Below, one piece after another: positions 1 to 6,785 of a stretch of 13,916 nt of DNA (within the stretch, counting starts at the first letter, position 1; each line of letters opens with the position of its first letter). The notes beneath the pieces were generated by a model, which saw nothing but the letters and a program-made list of their open reading frames with translations, was not told the origin of the DNA and ran no database searches. This DNA is from Larix sibirica (Eukaryota > Streptophyta > Pinopsida > Pinales > Pinaceae). A program made the translations under genes and the position numbers. Where the stretch lies: positions 22,179 to 36,094 of the forward strand of contig NWUY0300001486.1 in NCBI GenBank assembly GCA_004151065.3, written 5' to 3'.

Positions 1-121
1 TTGTGAACCCTGTAAAGCTGGGAGGATTAGATTTTAGCCTTTTTGCTTCAAAATTAGTAAGTCTAATGCAAGAGCTAGTTAAGGACTCTATGTAAAACCT
101 CTAAATGGGTGATACTTGCAG
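1..121 (+). other. Probable intron tail upstream of the HSP101 exon
   Basis: This stretch does not continue the HSP101 reading frame: stops interrupt it and no residues of the expected preceding ClpB segment are visible. It ends in TACTTGCAG, a plausible plant 3' splice site with AG at 120-121, directly before codons for Val-Tyr-Gly-Ala. The pyrimidine tract is weak. The intron reading is inferred from the abrupt start of HSP101 similarity at 122; the 5' splice site lies outside the window. Confidence 0.6.
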
Positions 122-334
122 GTTTATGGAGCTTGTCCCCTACGGCAATGGCTAGAAAGAAAAGTCGTCACTCAGCTATCTCGGATGTTTATCAGTAGGG
201 AGATTGATGAGAACAGTACCGTGTATATTGATGCAATCCCTGGGCAGCAGACATTATCTTATCGCGTGGATAGGAATGGGGGAGTCGTTAACCAAAACAC
301 TGGTGCAAAATCAGATATCTTGATAGAAATTCCT
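122..334 (+). CDS. HSP101: HSP101/ClpB1-type chaperone, partial late exon
   Basis: This 71-codon open segment matches the C-terminal small domain of the second AAA+ module of plant cytosolic HSP101 (ClpB1), the ATP-driven disaggregase that works with HSP70 in heat tolerance. It begins with VYGACPLRQW, where the family has a VYGARP-(I/L)-RR-W box. It continues with VVTQLSRM, then EIDENSTVYID, then YRVDRNGG and SDILIEIP, in family order and spacing. The start is set by the splice-acceptor AG at 120-121, not by a start codon. The frame runs into the N at 335, so the usual acidic C-terminal tail is missing and the following sequence is unrelated repeat DNA. The Arg of the GAR box, the sensor-2 residue in Clp/HSP100 proteins, is Cys (TGT, 134-136), and a nearby conserved Arg is Gln (CAA, 146-148). 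Both look like CpG decay, so this may be a pseudogene or a diverged paralogue. The family call is firm; whether it works is open. Confidence 0.85.
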
Positions 335-335
335 N
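335..335. other. Single N, probable assembly join
   Basis: One undetermined base sits between the last HSP101-like codon and the first base of the 5,564-bp duplicated block. Its exact coincidence with the duplication edge indicates a contig join and not one unread base. The reading frame across it, and the chimeric 11-residue tail it creates, should not be trusted. Confidence 0.85.
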
Positions 336-337
336 GT

Positions 338-623
338 GCTCTCCAAGCAGTAAAGTGCTCATATATGTAATTGGGAATTCAAAAATCATTATTGATTAAG
401 TTAAAAGGAAAGCTAGGTTGGAAGTGTGCAATCTTTGCCAGACTCTTTTAGGTAGTTATCATTTTCTCATGTTTTCCGGGAATATAAGGTTGTAGTAGAC
501 ACTTCATCAAAAGAGGCTCTTTTAGTCTTGGTGAGGTTTCTATCCTTTAAGGAAATTCAAAATGGTGCGGTTGTTTCTGAAGGTAATCTGAAAAAGATCT
601 CAAGTGTTGACTTATCTTTGTAA
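338..623 (+). pseudogene. Decayed LINE RNase H C-terminal remnant, copy A
   Basis: Two pieces in different frames together resemble the end of a plant LINE ORF2 RNase H domain. The first, at 367-396, reads VIGNSKIIID, like the V-x-GDS-K-x-II-D strand, but the catalytic Asp of GDS is Asn (AAT). The second, at 465-518, reads SHVFREYKVVVDTSSKEAL, like the terminal H-(V/I)-x-R-E-x-N-x-x-AD-x-LSK segment, and its frame stays open to TAA at 621. At least one frameshift separates the pieces, and the preceding ALQAVK at 338-355 sits closer to VIGNS than normal, suggesting a small deletion. No reverse transcriptase is attached. This copy diverges from the RNase H at 4706-5152, so it is an independent insertion. 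It is non-functional. Confidence 0.55.
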
Positions 624-957
624 TAGTTTTTTAGTGATGGTTCTATTTTTATAAAAAATATGTCTATTAAATGGGGTAGCTCTACTCCATTGAATGATGT
701 AATTTTATGTTATGAAGGATGGACTCTTAGTAATCTTGAATATATTGGAAGGAGAAAAATAGAAGTTAATCTTCTAGGATAATATAGCTGAAAAACTTGT
801 TATATTTATGTATATTTTGATTCTCAATAAATAACAAGTATATATTTTCTTCTTGTTGAAAAAAATACTCATATATTTGTGTATAACTATATCGTAATCA
901 TTGTATCTCCATTATTTAAATCCATACATGTATAATACTAAAGATAACTAGATTTAT
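624..957. other. No gene seen; small 9-bp stem
   Basis: This stretch may include the 3' untranslated part of the LINE remnant upstream, but I see no poly(A) end or duplicated target site. A perfect 9-bp inverted repeat, ACTTGTTAT at 795-803 and ATAACAAGT at 831-839, encloses a 27-base AT-rich loop. In DNA of this composition that is weak evidence for function. The same content recurs at 7072-7405. Confidence 0.4.
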
Positions 958-1615
958 CTTCACAAAAATTAAATATAACTATAAAAAATTGAACTTTATT
1001 GGAAAGAGATCATACTTTAATTGACACTCAAATTAAAATTAATTCACAAATATATCACTTTTACTCATATTAAACTTTTGGCAAATTGCTAAATATTATA
1101 TATAATTATTATAGGAAAGAGAAATAAAATATATTTAAAAAAAAAATATTGGGAAGTACCACTTAAGTTTCAAATTAAAATTAATTCATAAATATTATTA
1201 TGAGAATCAATCATCAAACTAAACCAATTCACAAACTTGTAATTATTATAAATACCTTATTTTAAGAGAGGAAATTAAATTTTAATAAGAAAATATCATT
1301 GTACCACTTATCAATCAAATTAAAATTAAATCACTAATATCACTATTATATTTAGTCATTAAACTATATTAATTCACAAACTTGTAATTATTATAGCTAA
1401 TTTATTTCACAAAAGAAAAATGAAATATATTTTTAACAGATATTAAGAAAAATATGAGTATTCCACATAAACATTAAATTAAAAAATTTCACCACACTTA
1501 ATCAAGCTACATTAGTTCACAAATTTGTAATTATTACAATTAACTTTTTGTTCACGATTAAAAATAGAATATTTTTTTTAAATTAAACTTTATTGAGAAA
1601 ATATCATTCCCCGCT
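958..1615 (+). repeat. AT-rich tandem array, about four degenerate 145-bp units, copy A
   Basis: A recurring phrase, TTCACAAACTTGTAATTATTA or a variant, begins at about 1228, 1373 and 1516, with a more diverged form at about 1078, giving spacings of 150, 145 and 143. A second phrase, CAAATTAAAATTAATTCA, starts at 1029, 1171 and 1316 with similar spacing, and a third (ATATCATT or ATCATACTT followed by CCACTTA-like bases) also recurs. The units are diverged with small indels, so this is an old array. It holds no open frame. It could be decayed satellite, a repeat-rich LTR or a matrix-attachment-type AT tract. Confidence 0.7.
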
Positions 1616-2580
1616 AATAAATCTTAATAATGTGTTATGAATAACAATGACTAGTATTTTCCTCGAGACGGGTGCTCTAATGCAATTTGTGACGCTCCTT
1701 TGCCATATGGATCGTCTTCCAACACACATCAAGTAGTCTCCCACAACATGCATGTCAATATGAGGATACCCAGCAAGGAGAAGGGCAGTAATGCAAGCCA
1801 AGGTGACCCTCCCCTTCCACATCTAAGTTAACTCCAATGTTTAACACCATGAGGCTAATATGGAAGGACCCGACTAGGAACATGACAAATAGTCAAGTTC
1901 AAGATCTCCAAGTGGAAAGTAGAATTAGACAACTGGAAAAAATGAGGGACAATGGTGACATCATTTCAAACAGAGGTGGCATAGAACTCGGATCTAGGCC
2001 TAAGATCATTCCTTCTTTACCTTCCACGAACTCCATTTCTCGAAATTGACAACATAAATATTTTCATCCTCCTTCCATGAGCTCCCTCAAAACTCATGAT
2101 GTTAATCATTTGCCACCCTCATTTCTCATTACATCCTCTTTCGTTTCAATGGCCATGCCTCCTCTATCCATGACCATAATATCACGTATACTTGTGATGC
2201 AACAACTCCCCTGAGCCGGCATAACCGAGCTCTCCTCTTCTTTTTCTCTAAGAATCTCAAGCAATTCACAACTATGATGATGAAGGTATGCACAATCCTC
2301 TTCCCACGCTCAACCAAACAAAGAAGCAATTTGAAGCATCACAAGCAAATCGGGATAATTGTGGAAAGATATTGTCTTATTAAGGATCCCCAATCATAGT
2401 CAGATAAGTCGTGTCTCACTCTTCCATTTTGGATGATTCTTCTGAAGAAGAAGAGTTTCAGGCATAGTGATAAAAAATTCCGCTTGAGAGATCTACAACT
2501 CCTCCAGGAAGTTAGTATGAGCCATTGGAATCAAAGCACCACCCACAATTCAGTCACAGATAAATTCTCCTCTAAAAAAA
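1616..2580. other. GC-richer stretch with no recognisable gene, copy A
   Basis: Composition changes sharply near 1610 from AT-rich to mixed sequence. A 70-codon frame at 1837-2049 contains a charged, helix-prone stretch (QVQDLQVESRIRQLEKMR) but ends without a recognisable domain. Another short frame near 2432 reads DDSSEEEEFQA. Both resemble fragments of a retroelement ORF1 or gag-like protein, in the same general orientation as the decayed coiled-coil frame downstream. I cannot assign a family. The minus-strand frames at 1604-1822 and 2129-2329 show no protein character. Confidence 0.35.
1619..1660 (+). repeat. 43-bp dispersed direct repeat, left member, copy A
   Basis: This segment matches 3691-3733 in the same orientation with about five mismatches and one 1-base indel over 43 positions; both contain TATGAATAACA and end in TAGTATTTT. 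The pair brackets the GC-richer region with the decayed coiled-coil frame, about 2.07 kb apart. It could be the remains of terminal repeats of an old element, or AT-rich repeat sequence spread to both places. Confidence 0.6.
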
Positions 2581-3243
2581 GCACAGAGAATGGATTGAAC
2601 ACGACAAGATAAAGGAAAAAGGAAGATAGTTTCCAACCATATGGACATAATTCATAGGGAGATAGATGAAGCCCAAGATCATTGCAACAACTTCATCCTT
2701 GATGAGATCAAGGCAAGGATAGAGTAAAACAAAGCGTGGGTCAAAGAAGAACATGGCACTCTAGACGTGGAAGTGGAGCAAGATGAAACACAATTATGGT
2801 TCAAGGACCCTAACTCTTCTCAATCGAGAGAAACTAAGCATGCCAAAACAACTTTGTTGTATTGGAAAATCAAGGCATTAATGGGGAAAACTCTAACAGA
2901 TGGGAAAGAGGAAAAGTGAGAAATTCTCCTCTAGCTAGACCAGTTGGAAACTAGCATGGAACATGTACAAGCTCAAACAAGGAACCTATAGTCCATAATG
3001 GACTAGATGCAACTTCATATGGGAAACCTTGACTCCAAGATGAACTAGATGCAAACCTAGATGGGGAACCTAGCTCAGAAAATGATTGTGATGATTAGGG
3101 CAATGTCAAGTTTTGAATACAAGCTCACCTTGATTGCCAAGGATTCTACGGGCATGACCTTTCAATCTACTTCTTCAACTCATAAACCAACCAAAGCAAC
3201 GGGAAACTAGGTTATTCACATTCCAGATGAAGAAAATCATTAA
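2581..3243 (+). pseudogene. Decayed ORF for glutamine-rich coiled-coil-like protein, copy A
   Basis: A single frame stays protein-like across about 660 bp although stops interrupt it: TGA 2596 and 2917, TAA 2725, TAG 2932, 2989, 3004, 3046, 3058 and 3208, then a terminal TAA at 3241. Residues between stops are strongly helical. From about 2935 to 3110 there is a quasi-heptad pattern of Leu/Met with Gln, with repeated M-G-N-L and M-x-x-M-Q blocks, followed by a Ser/Thr/Lys tail. At least four of the TAG codons sit where the surrounding pattern suggests Gln. This fits an ORF1 or gag-like protein of a retroelement, but I recognise no family and see no zinc knuckle. It is separate from the LINE ORF2 tail at 3927. 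The coiled-coil reading is mine from the pattern and was not computed. Confidence 0.5.
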
Positions 3244-3537
3244 TCTCGAGTTTAGTATAATGAGCCCTAAAGCATACTATCTTTTAGTAGTAGAATATAA
3301 TAGGCTGCATACCAGTAATAGTTATGAAAACTGGTAATTAGACATTAATCTCTTGGATAATCATTTTGATTTTACAAACAATGTTTTATAATCTGGTTTC
3401 CTCCAAACATAGACTAGAACTCTGTTATTTCAATGGATAGATTAGTTCTATGAAACATGACAATAGGTAGCTCTTTCTTTTTGCATACCTGATTAAAAGT
3501 TTAACAAGTAATCATTGTGGCATACCAATCGATCTCA
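3244..3537. other. No gene seen, copy A
   Basis: This AT-rich, stop-dense segment follows the decayed coiled-coil frame. It holds a 7-bp inverted repeat, TACCAGT and ACTGGTA, near 3309-3335, which I regard as incidental. It may be the 3' untranslated region of the element whose possible poly(A) end lies at about 3602. Confidence 0.35.
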
Positions 3538-3602
3538 AATGTAATACTCTTTTTCTATTTTTCAGTTAATAAAAGAATCTTATATAAATTTATAAAAAAA
3601 AA
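3538..3602 (+). mobile_element. Retroposon-like 3' end with AATAAA-type signal and short poly(A), copy A
   Basis: A T-rich tract (CTCTTTTTCTATTTTTCAG) is followed by TTAATAAAAG, an AATAAA polyadenylation hexamer, and about 20 bases later by a run of nine A. This order is typical of the 3' end of plant LINEs and other poly(A) retroposons. It would make 2581-3602 the 3' portion of one retroposed unit. A9 is short and the area is AT-rich, so chance is possible; no target-site duplication was found. Confidence 0.4.
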
Positions 3603-3607
3603 TTTAA

Positions 3608-3821
3608 TAATATTTTATTTTATGACAAAATCCAACCCACAATCCTCCTTATCAAAATACCAACATATATGTATGACTTGAAAATATATTAAATCCTTAA
3701 TAACGTGATATGAATAACATTTATTAGTATTTTTTATTTCATGACAAGATCCAATAAAGAATACTCCTTATCTAAATACAATATAATTATATATGATTTG
3801 GAAATATATTAAATTTTAAAT
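3608..3821 (+). repeat. Two-unit AT-rich tandem, period 119 bp, copy A
   Basis: The segment starting TATGACAAAATCCAA at 3621 recurs as CATGACAAGATCCAA at 3740. Both continue through CTCCTTATC, AAATAC and AAATATATTAAAT at matching positions, so the units run about 3608-3701 and 3727-3821. The link between them carries the right member of the 43-bp repeat (3691-3733). No coding potential is visible. It may be a remnant of terminal-repeat or satellite-like DNA. Confidence 0.65.
3691..3733 (+). repeat. 43-bp dispersed direct repeat, right member, copy A
   Basis: This is the partner of 1619-1660, in the same orientation and about 86 percent identical by eye. It overlaps the 119-bp tandem, which suggests the bracketing pair belongs to a wider family of AT-rich repeats and does not mark a clean element boundary. 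Confidence 0.6.
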
Positions 3822-3926
3822 GTAAGGTTAAATTGGTTAATTATAATTTAATATTGTAAAGTAAAAGTTTATGTAACAATTTTAATAATATAAATTCTAT
3901 AGACTTCCCTTAGCTATGGTGGAGGG

Positions 3927-4720
3927 TTTAAGGGTTCATGGATTCTATCTTTTTAGAACAGTGACACAGTAAACACTCTTGTATTGTCATGGGAATGGTT
4001 AAAAGTAGATGATGTGGGATTAGTGGGAGAGGTGGAAAAGGTAGCGTGGAATAGTATATAAAAGCCATGAAAGACAGATACATAAGATTAAATGATAGTG
4101 AGGATGCATTGATATGGTTTAGAAATAAAGCTAGAGGTTCTTATTTACCCATAATTGTATATATGGTTATAAGAGAAGAAGAAGATCAACTTGAATTGTT
4201 CTAGTGGCATGTAACAATTTGGAAGTATAAGTGTCTTAAGTTCAAGATTTTTATATGGCTAGTTCTCTCAAACAAGATCCCAATTTGGGACCTCATGCTT
4301 AGAAAATTTTGGTGTGGTCTTGGCAAATGTTCTCTATGTAATGATAATGATGAGAGTATTGAACATGTTTTCATATCTTGTTCTTACATCAAAAAAATGT
4401 GGGATCATGTTTCACAAGTCTATGGCATTCATTTTATTTGGGTAGGTCTTTCTCTTGATCAAGCGCTCAAGATTTGGACAAATTATGCAGTTTATAAGGG
4501 TCATTTGGCTATGTCTGTCATTTTCATCTTGGGGGTTTGGTGCTTCAAGAATAAGGCAATATTTGAGGATCTAAATATCTCCCCTTCTGTTTATGCATCG
4601 AAAGGTTTAGTTGTTCTTAGTCATTTTCCTCATGTGGATAAACCCCCTAAAGTTAGAAGGATTGCGGAAGAACTCATTGATATATCGGTTATGTGGCTAT
4701 ACTTTGATATTACTTCTTAG
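3927..4720 (+). pseudogene. LINE ORF2 remnant: post-RT linker and zinc-binding domain, copy A
   Basis: This is the part of a plant L1-type LINE ORF2 after the reverse transcriptase. 3927-4055 gives NSDTVNTLVLSWEWLK and VAWNSY. A 1-base frameshift near 4055 then leads to DRYIRLNDSEDALIWF and SYLPIIVY, the usual linker. Next comes the zf-RVT domain: IWKYKCLKFKIFIWLVLSNK, then C-x2-C at codons 4328 and 4337, His at 4364 and Cys at 4379 (CSLCNDNDESIEHVFISC). All four zinc ligands are present. TAG codons at 3954 and 4202 break the frame, and TAG 4718 separates it from the RNase H domain. The endonuclease and polymerase parts are absent, so this is a 5'-truncated, dead copy. An ATG at 4295 opens 141 codons, but that is an internal methionine and not a gene start. 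Confidence 0.85.
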
Positions 4721-5152
4721 GGGACTCCAACAGTGGGTGGTGCAGGAGGAATCCTTTTCATTAATGAGCATCATTGGATCAAATTCGCAGCTGGTGTGGG
4801 GTTAAGCTCAAATAATAGAGATGAGTTAATTGCTTTAAAGTTGTCTTTAACTTTGGTTTTTCTGGAGGGTGTACAGAACCAACAAGTATATGGGGACTCA
4901 AAAATTGTCATAGACGGGATGAAGATGAGGAGATCTCCTTAGAATATTCTTCTAATTCTCATTTACTAAGAGATAATCAGATTGGTGGGACTTTTGCAGT
5001 CTATTCGTTTTGAGCATATATAGAGAAAAAGAAACATACAAGCAGATCAATTGTCTAAGACAAACTTACTGGTGGGAGAAGGATTTTGGCACAAATGGGA
5101 GAAGGAAAATGACTTTGTGACAATTTTTGACCCGGGACCTTATACGATGTAG
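4697..5152 (+). pseudogene. LINE ORF2 remnant: RNase H domain with intact acidic tetrad, copy A
   Basis: This frame continues directly from the zinc-binding domain past TAG at 4718. It reads WLYFDITS, stop, then GGAGGILF, NNRDELIALKL, VYGDSKIVIDGM, IQADQLSK, and closes at TAG 5150. Catalytic acids are visible at codons Asp 4706, Glu 4823, Asp 4895 and Asp 5045, with spacings of 39, 24 and 50 residues as in type I RNases H. Some plant L1 LINEs carry such a C-terminal RNase H to remove RNA from the cDNA hybrid. Internal stops at 4718, 4940, 4967 (TAA) and 5021 make it non-functional as one protein. A GTG at 4733 is not a credible eukaryotic start. Confidence 0.85.
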
Positions 5153-5899
5153 TTTCATTTAGACCATGACAGTTTTATCAGATAATCCTATGAGGGTAGT
5201 TGTTTGCTTGATATATGTTTAGTGGTTATAGACAGTCTTGTGTTACGACATGTATGGATGATGAACTCAATCCTTTGTCTTGGATTTTATTATTATGGCT
5301 AAAATATCTTTGGATCTCTGTACAATGTGGTTTATTGCTAATAACAAGAACCACAATGTGGTTTCGTCCCTACATCTTGCTAAATAGACTGTAATTTTGA
5401 AATTTATAACTATGATCATATACATAGAAGCAATCTTGATATTCTTGGTTGAAAATTTCATGATCCATTGGACCAAAAAATGACGATAGAAATTCACTTG
5501 ACTCATGTCAAAAAATGCTAATTACAAACCAGAATAGGTGATGACAACAAAGGGTCCTTAACTACAAACAAATCAATTTGCAGGGCCTTGGCATCAGAAG
5601 TGATAAGCATTGTGGCATATCAAAATATCTCATATGGTTTCTAGAAATATCTTTTTATTACAAATAGAAAAAACAATTTCACAAATTTTCAATACGCACT
5701 AGATAATTTGCTTCCAATTGCAAAGACTAAAGTAAAGAGAAAGTCAGATTTAAAACAAACAACTTTGCTAACTATATATCTACTACAAGTGCTAAACATG
5801 TTAAGGAAACATATACATAGATTCCAAGCACAACAAAGTATGCCATTTCAAGAATGTAAGGTAGCATGGATCTCAGGATGAAGAAAATCTAAAATGAAG
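5153..5899. other. No gene seen; LINE 3' flank, copy A
   Basis: This is probably 3' untranslated LINE sequence grading into unrelated DNA. I see no poly(A) tail, AATAAA signal with a tail, or target-site duplication that would fix the LINE end. ACAATGTGGTTT occurs twice (5321-5332 and 5353-5364), and the second occurrence lies in a 15-base near-palindrome, AACCACA-A-TGTGGTT, at 5349-5363. The minus-strand frame at 5267-5506 has no recognisable protein character. Confidence 0.4.
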
Positions 5900-6279
5900 G
5901 AGGAATAGATCTAACTTTAATTGTGTTAACAAATTGTGAAATAGTTTTAAATCCCAATAAATTGTGTCACTTTAGTTGACATAACAAAGTACAATCCCAA
6001 ATTGCCACAATCTAATATAAGAACTTTAAAATGTCCTTAAATATTGGAAGATTAGTCATACTTTAGTTCACTTAAAAGAGTCGATATCCAAATCACCAAA
6101 TTATAACACAGAACTCAGCTTCATTTAACAAACAAAATGCCCCTAAATCATCACAGATTGGGTCAAGCTTTAGTTGACTTAACACAATACAATGCTAAAC
6201 CGCTAGATTAAAATAAATTGGTTACCTTCATTTAACAGACACCATAAAAGTCTCTCAATACTAAAAATTGTAACGCCCA
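5900..6279 (+). repeat. Degenerate tandem of about 100 bp between the two large copies
   Basis: CTTTAGTTGACATAAC at 5970, CTTTAGTTCACTTAAA at 6061 and CTTTAGTTGACTTAAC at 6168 mark units of 91 and 107 bp, with an earlier CTTTAATTGTGTTAAC near 5914. TTCATTTAACA(A/G)ACA recurs at about 6120 and 6229, and CAATACT-like or CCTAAAT phrases recur between. No open frame is present. The array is not repeated after copy B, so it belongs to the flank of copy A only. It ends in TGTAACGCCCA next to the N at 6280. Confidence 0.6.
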
Positions 6280-6280
6280 N
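6280..6280. other. Single N, probable assembly join
   Basis: One undetermined base directly follows TGTAACGCCCA. This second probable join means that the distance and order between copy A and copy B are scaffold inferences, not continuous sequence. Confidence 0.75.
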
Positions 6281-6783
6281 CTATAGTAGATTGTACCGTT
6301 GGGATCTGGCTTACACTATAAATATTGACTAACACTATTCAGCCTGCTGCAATCCATTTAATGCGACTGCAGTGGACCTGTATGACATGTTGTTATAGCA
6401 TTTATTACTCTGTAATTGATTGTACCGTTGAGATATGGGTCACACTATAAACATTGGTATACCGTAGGACATGTTGATTGTAATAGCACTCTCAAGTTGG
6501 CAGTAAAACGTGAGCATTTTCCACCTTGGTCTTTGAGGCAGAGTATTTGGTTAATTGTTATTTTAGATTTTTTTAAGTTTACAATTAAAAAAATCATGGA
6601 TTTATCATTTTCAAAAATCTTAGACACTTTGTTTATGCAATTCCAACAACATTTGCAATTTTAACAATTTTACTGGGATTTTAGTTGGAAAATTTACTGA
6701 AAAATGATCAAAAACTTATTAAGAAGCAATTTAGATGGAAATATACACCACTCCTTGTAGCATTTTGTTGCATAGGGTGGATA
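6281..6783 (+). repeat. Intervening segment with two 39-bp direct repeats 129 bp apart
   Basis: GATTGTACCGTTG followed by TGG, ACACTATAAA and ATTG occurs at 6289-6327 and 6418-6456 with 34 of 39 matches. The other differences between the two occurrences are scattered. The rest to 6783 has no recognisable gene; the overlapping plus and minus frames at 6416-6664 lack protein character. The last bases (codons 6774-6785, R-V-D-S) could extend the RNase H-like remnant that opens copy B, which would make this flank the natural one. That link is weak. Confidence 0.5.
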
Positions 6784-6785
6784 GT

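Larger units (their letters stand above)
336..5899 (+). repeat. 5,564-bp direct repeat, copy A
   Basis: The block recurs at 6784-12347. Homopolymer runs that usually drift (A10 near 1137, A9 near 3594) are the same length in both copies, and every landmark I compared is offset by exactly 6,448. Copy A begins just after the N at 335 and ends at AAAATGAAG, after which the copies diverge (GAGG here, CCAA in copy B). The ends show no TG...CA termini, inverted termini or target-site duplication, and the left edge lies within a LINE RNase H remnant, so the block is not a mobile element as bounded. It is either a recent segmental duplication or one repeat contig used twice by the assembler. Confidence 0.9.

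Noticed and set aside
338-370. ALQAVK as the genuine HSP101 C-terminal tail
   Set aside because: The same bases occur in copy B without HSP101, the residues after it do not follow the chaperone tail, and the following sequence reads as RNase H.
1604-1822. Minus-strand 72-residue frame, also at 8052; likewise 2129-2329, 2572-2754 and 5267-5506
   Set aside because: No motif or domain, composition is that of chance frames, and some overlap better-supported plus-strand frames.
4295-4720. A 141-residue standalone gene, also at 10743-11168
   Set aside because: Family residues continue upstream of the ATG and downstream past the TAG, so it is an open piece of a broken LINE ORF2.
4611-4805. 64-residue frame overlapping the LINE remnant, also at 11059
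   Set aside because: It is a shadow in another frame of the recognisable zinc-binding to RNase H coding sequence.
5321-5364. Repeated ACAATGTGGTTT and the AACCACA/TGTGGTT palindrome
   Set aside because: The stem is only 7 bp and nothing else indicates a regulatory or element end.
3513-5623. Shared CATTGTGGCATA(C/T)CAA at 3513-3528 and 5608-5623
   Set aside because: The match of 16 bases with one difference does not extend; it may be chance or a small fragment of a common repeat.
6416-6664. 82-residue plus-strand frame and its minus-strand overlap at 6445-6627
   Set aside because: Both strands are open by chance in AT-rich DNA; no recognisable protein feature, and the plus frame begins inside a 39-bp repeat.
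6720-6783. RNase H N-terminal strand (LDGN) just upstream of copy B
   Set aside because: The distance from this Asp to the next acidic position would be about 16 residues against roughly 40 in the family, and the frame differs from the remnant downstream.
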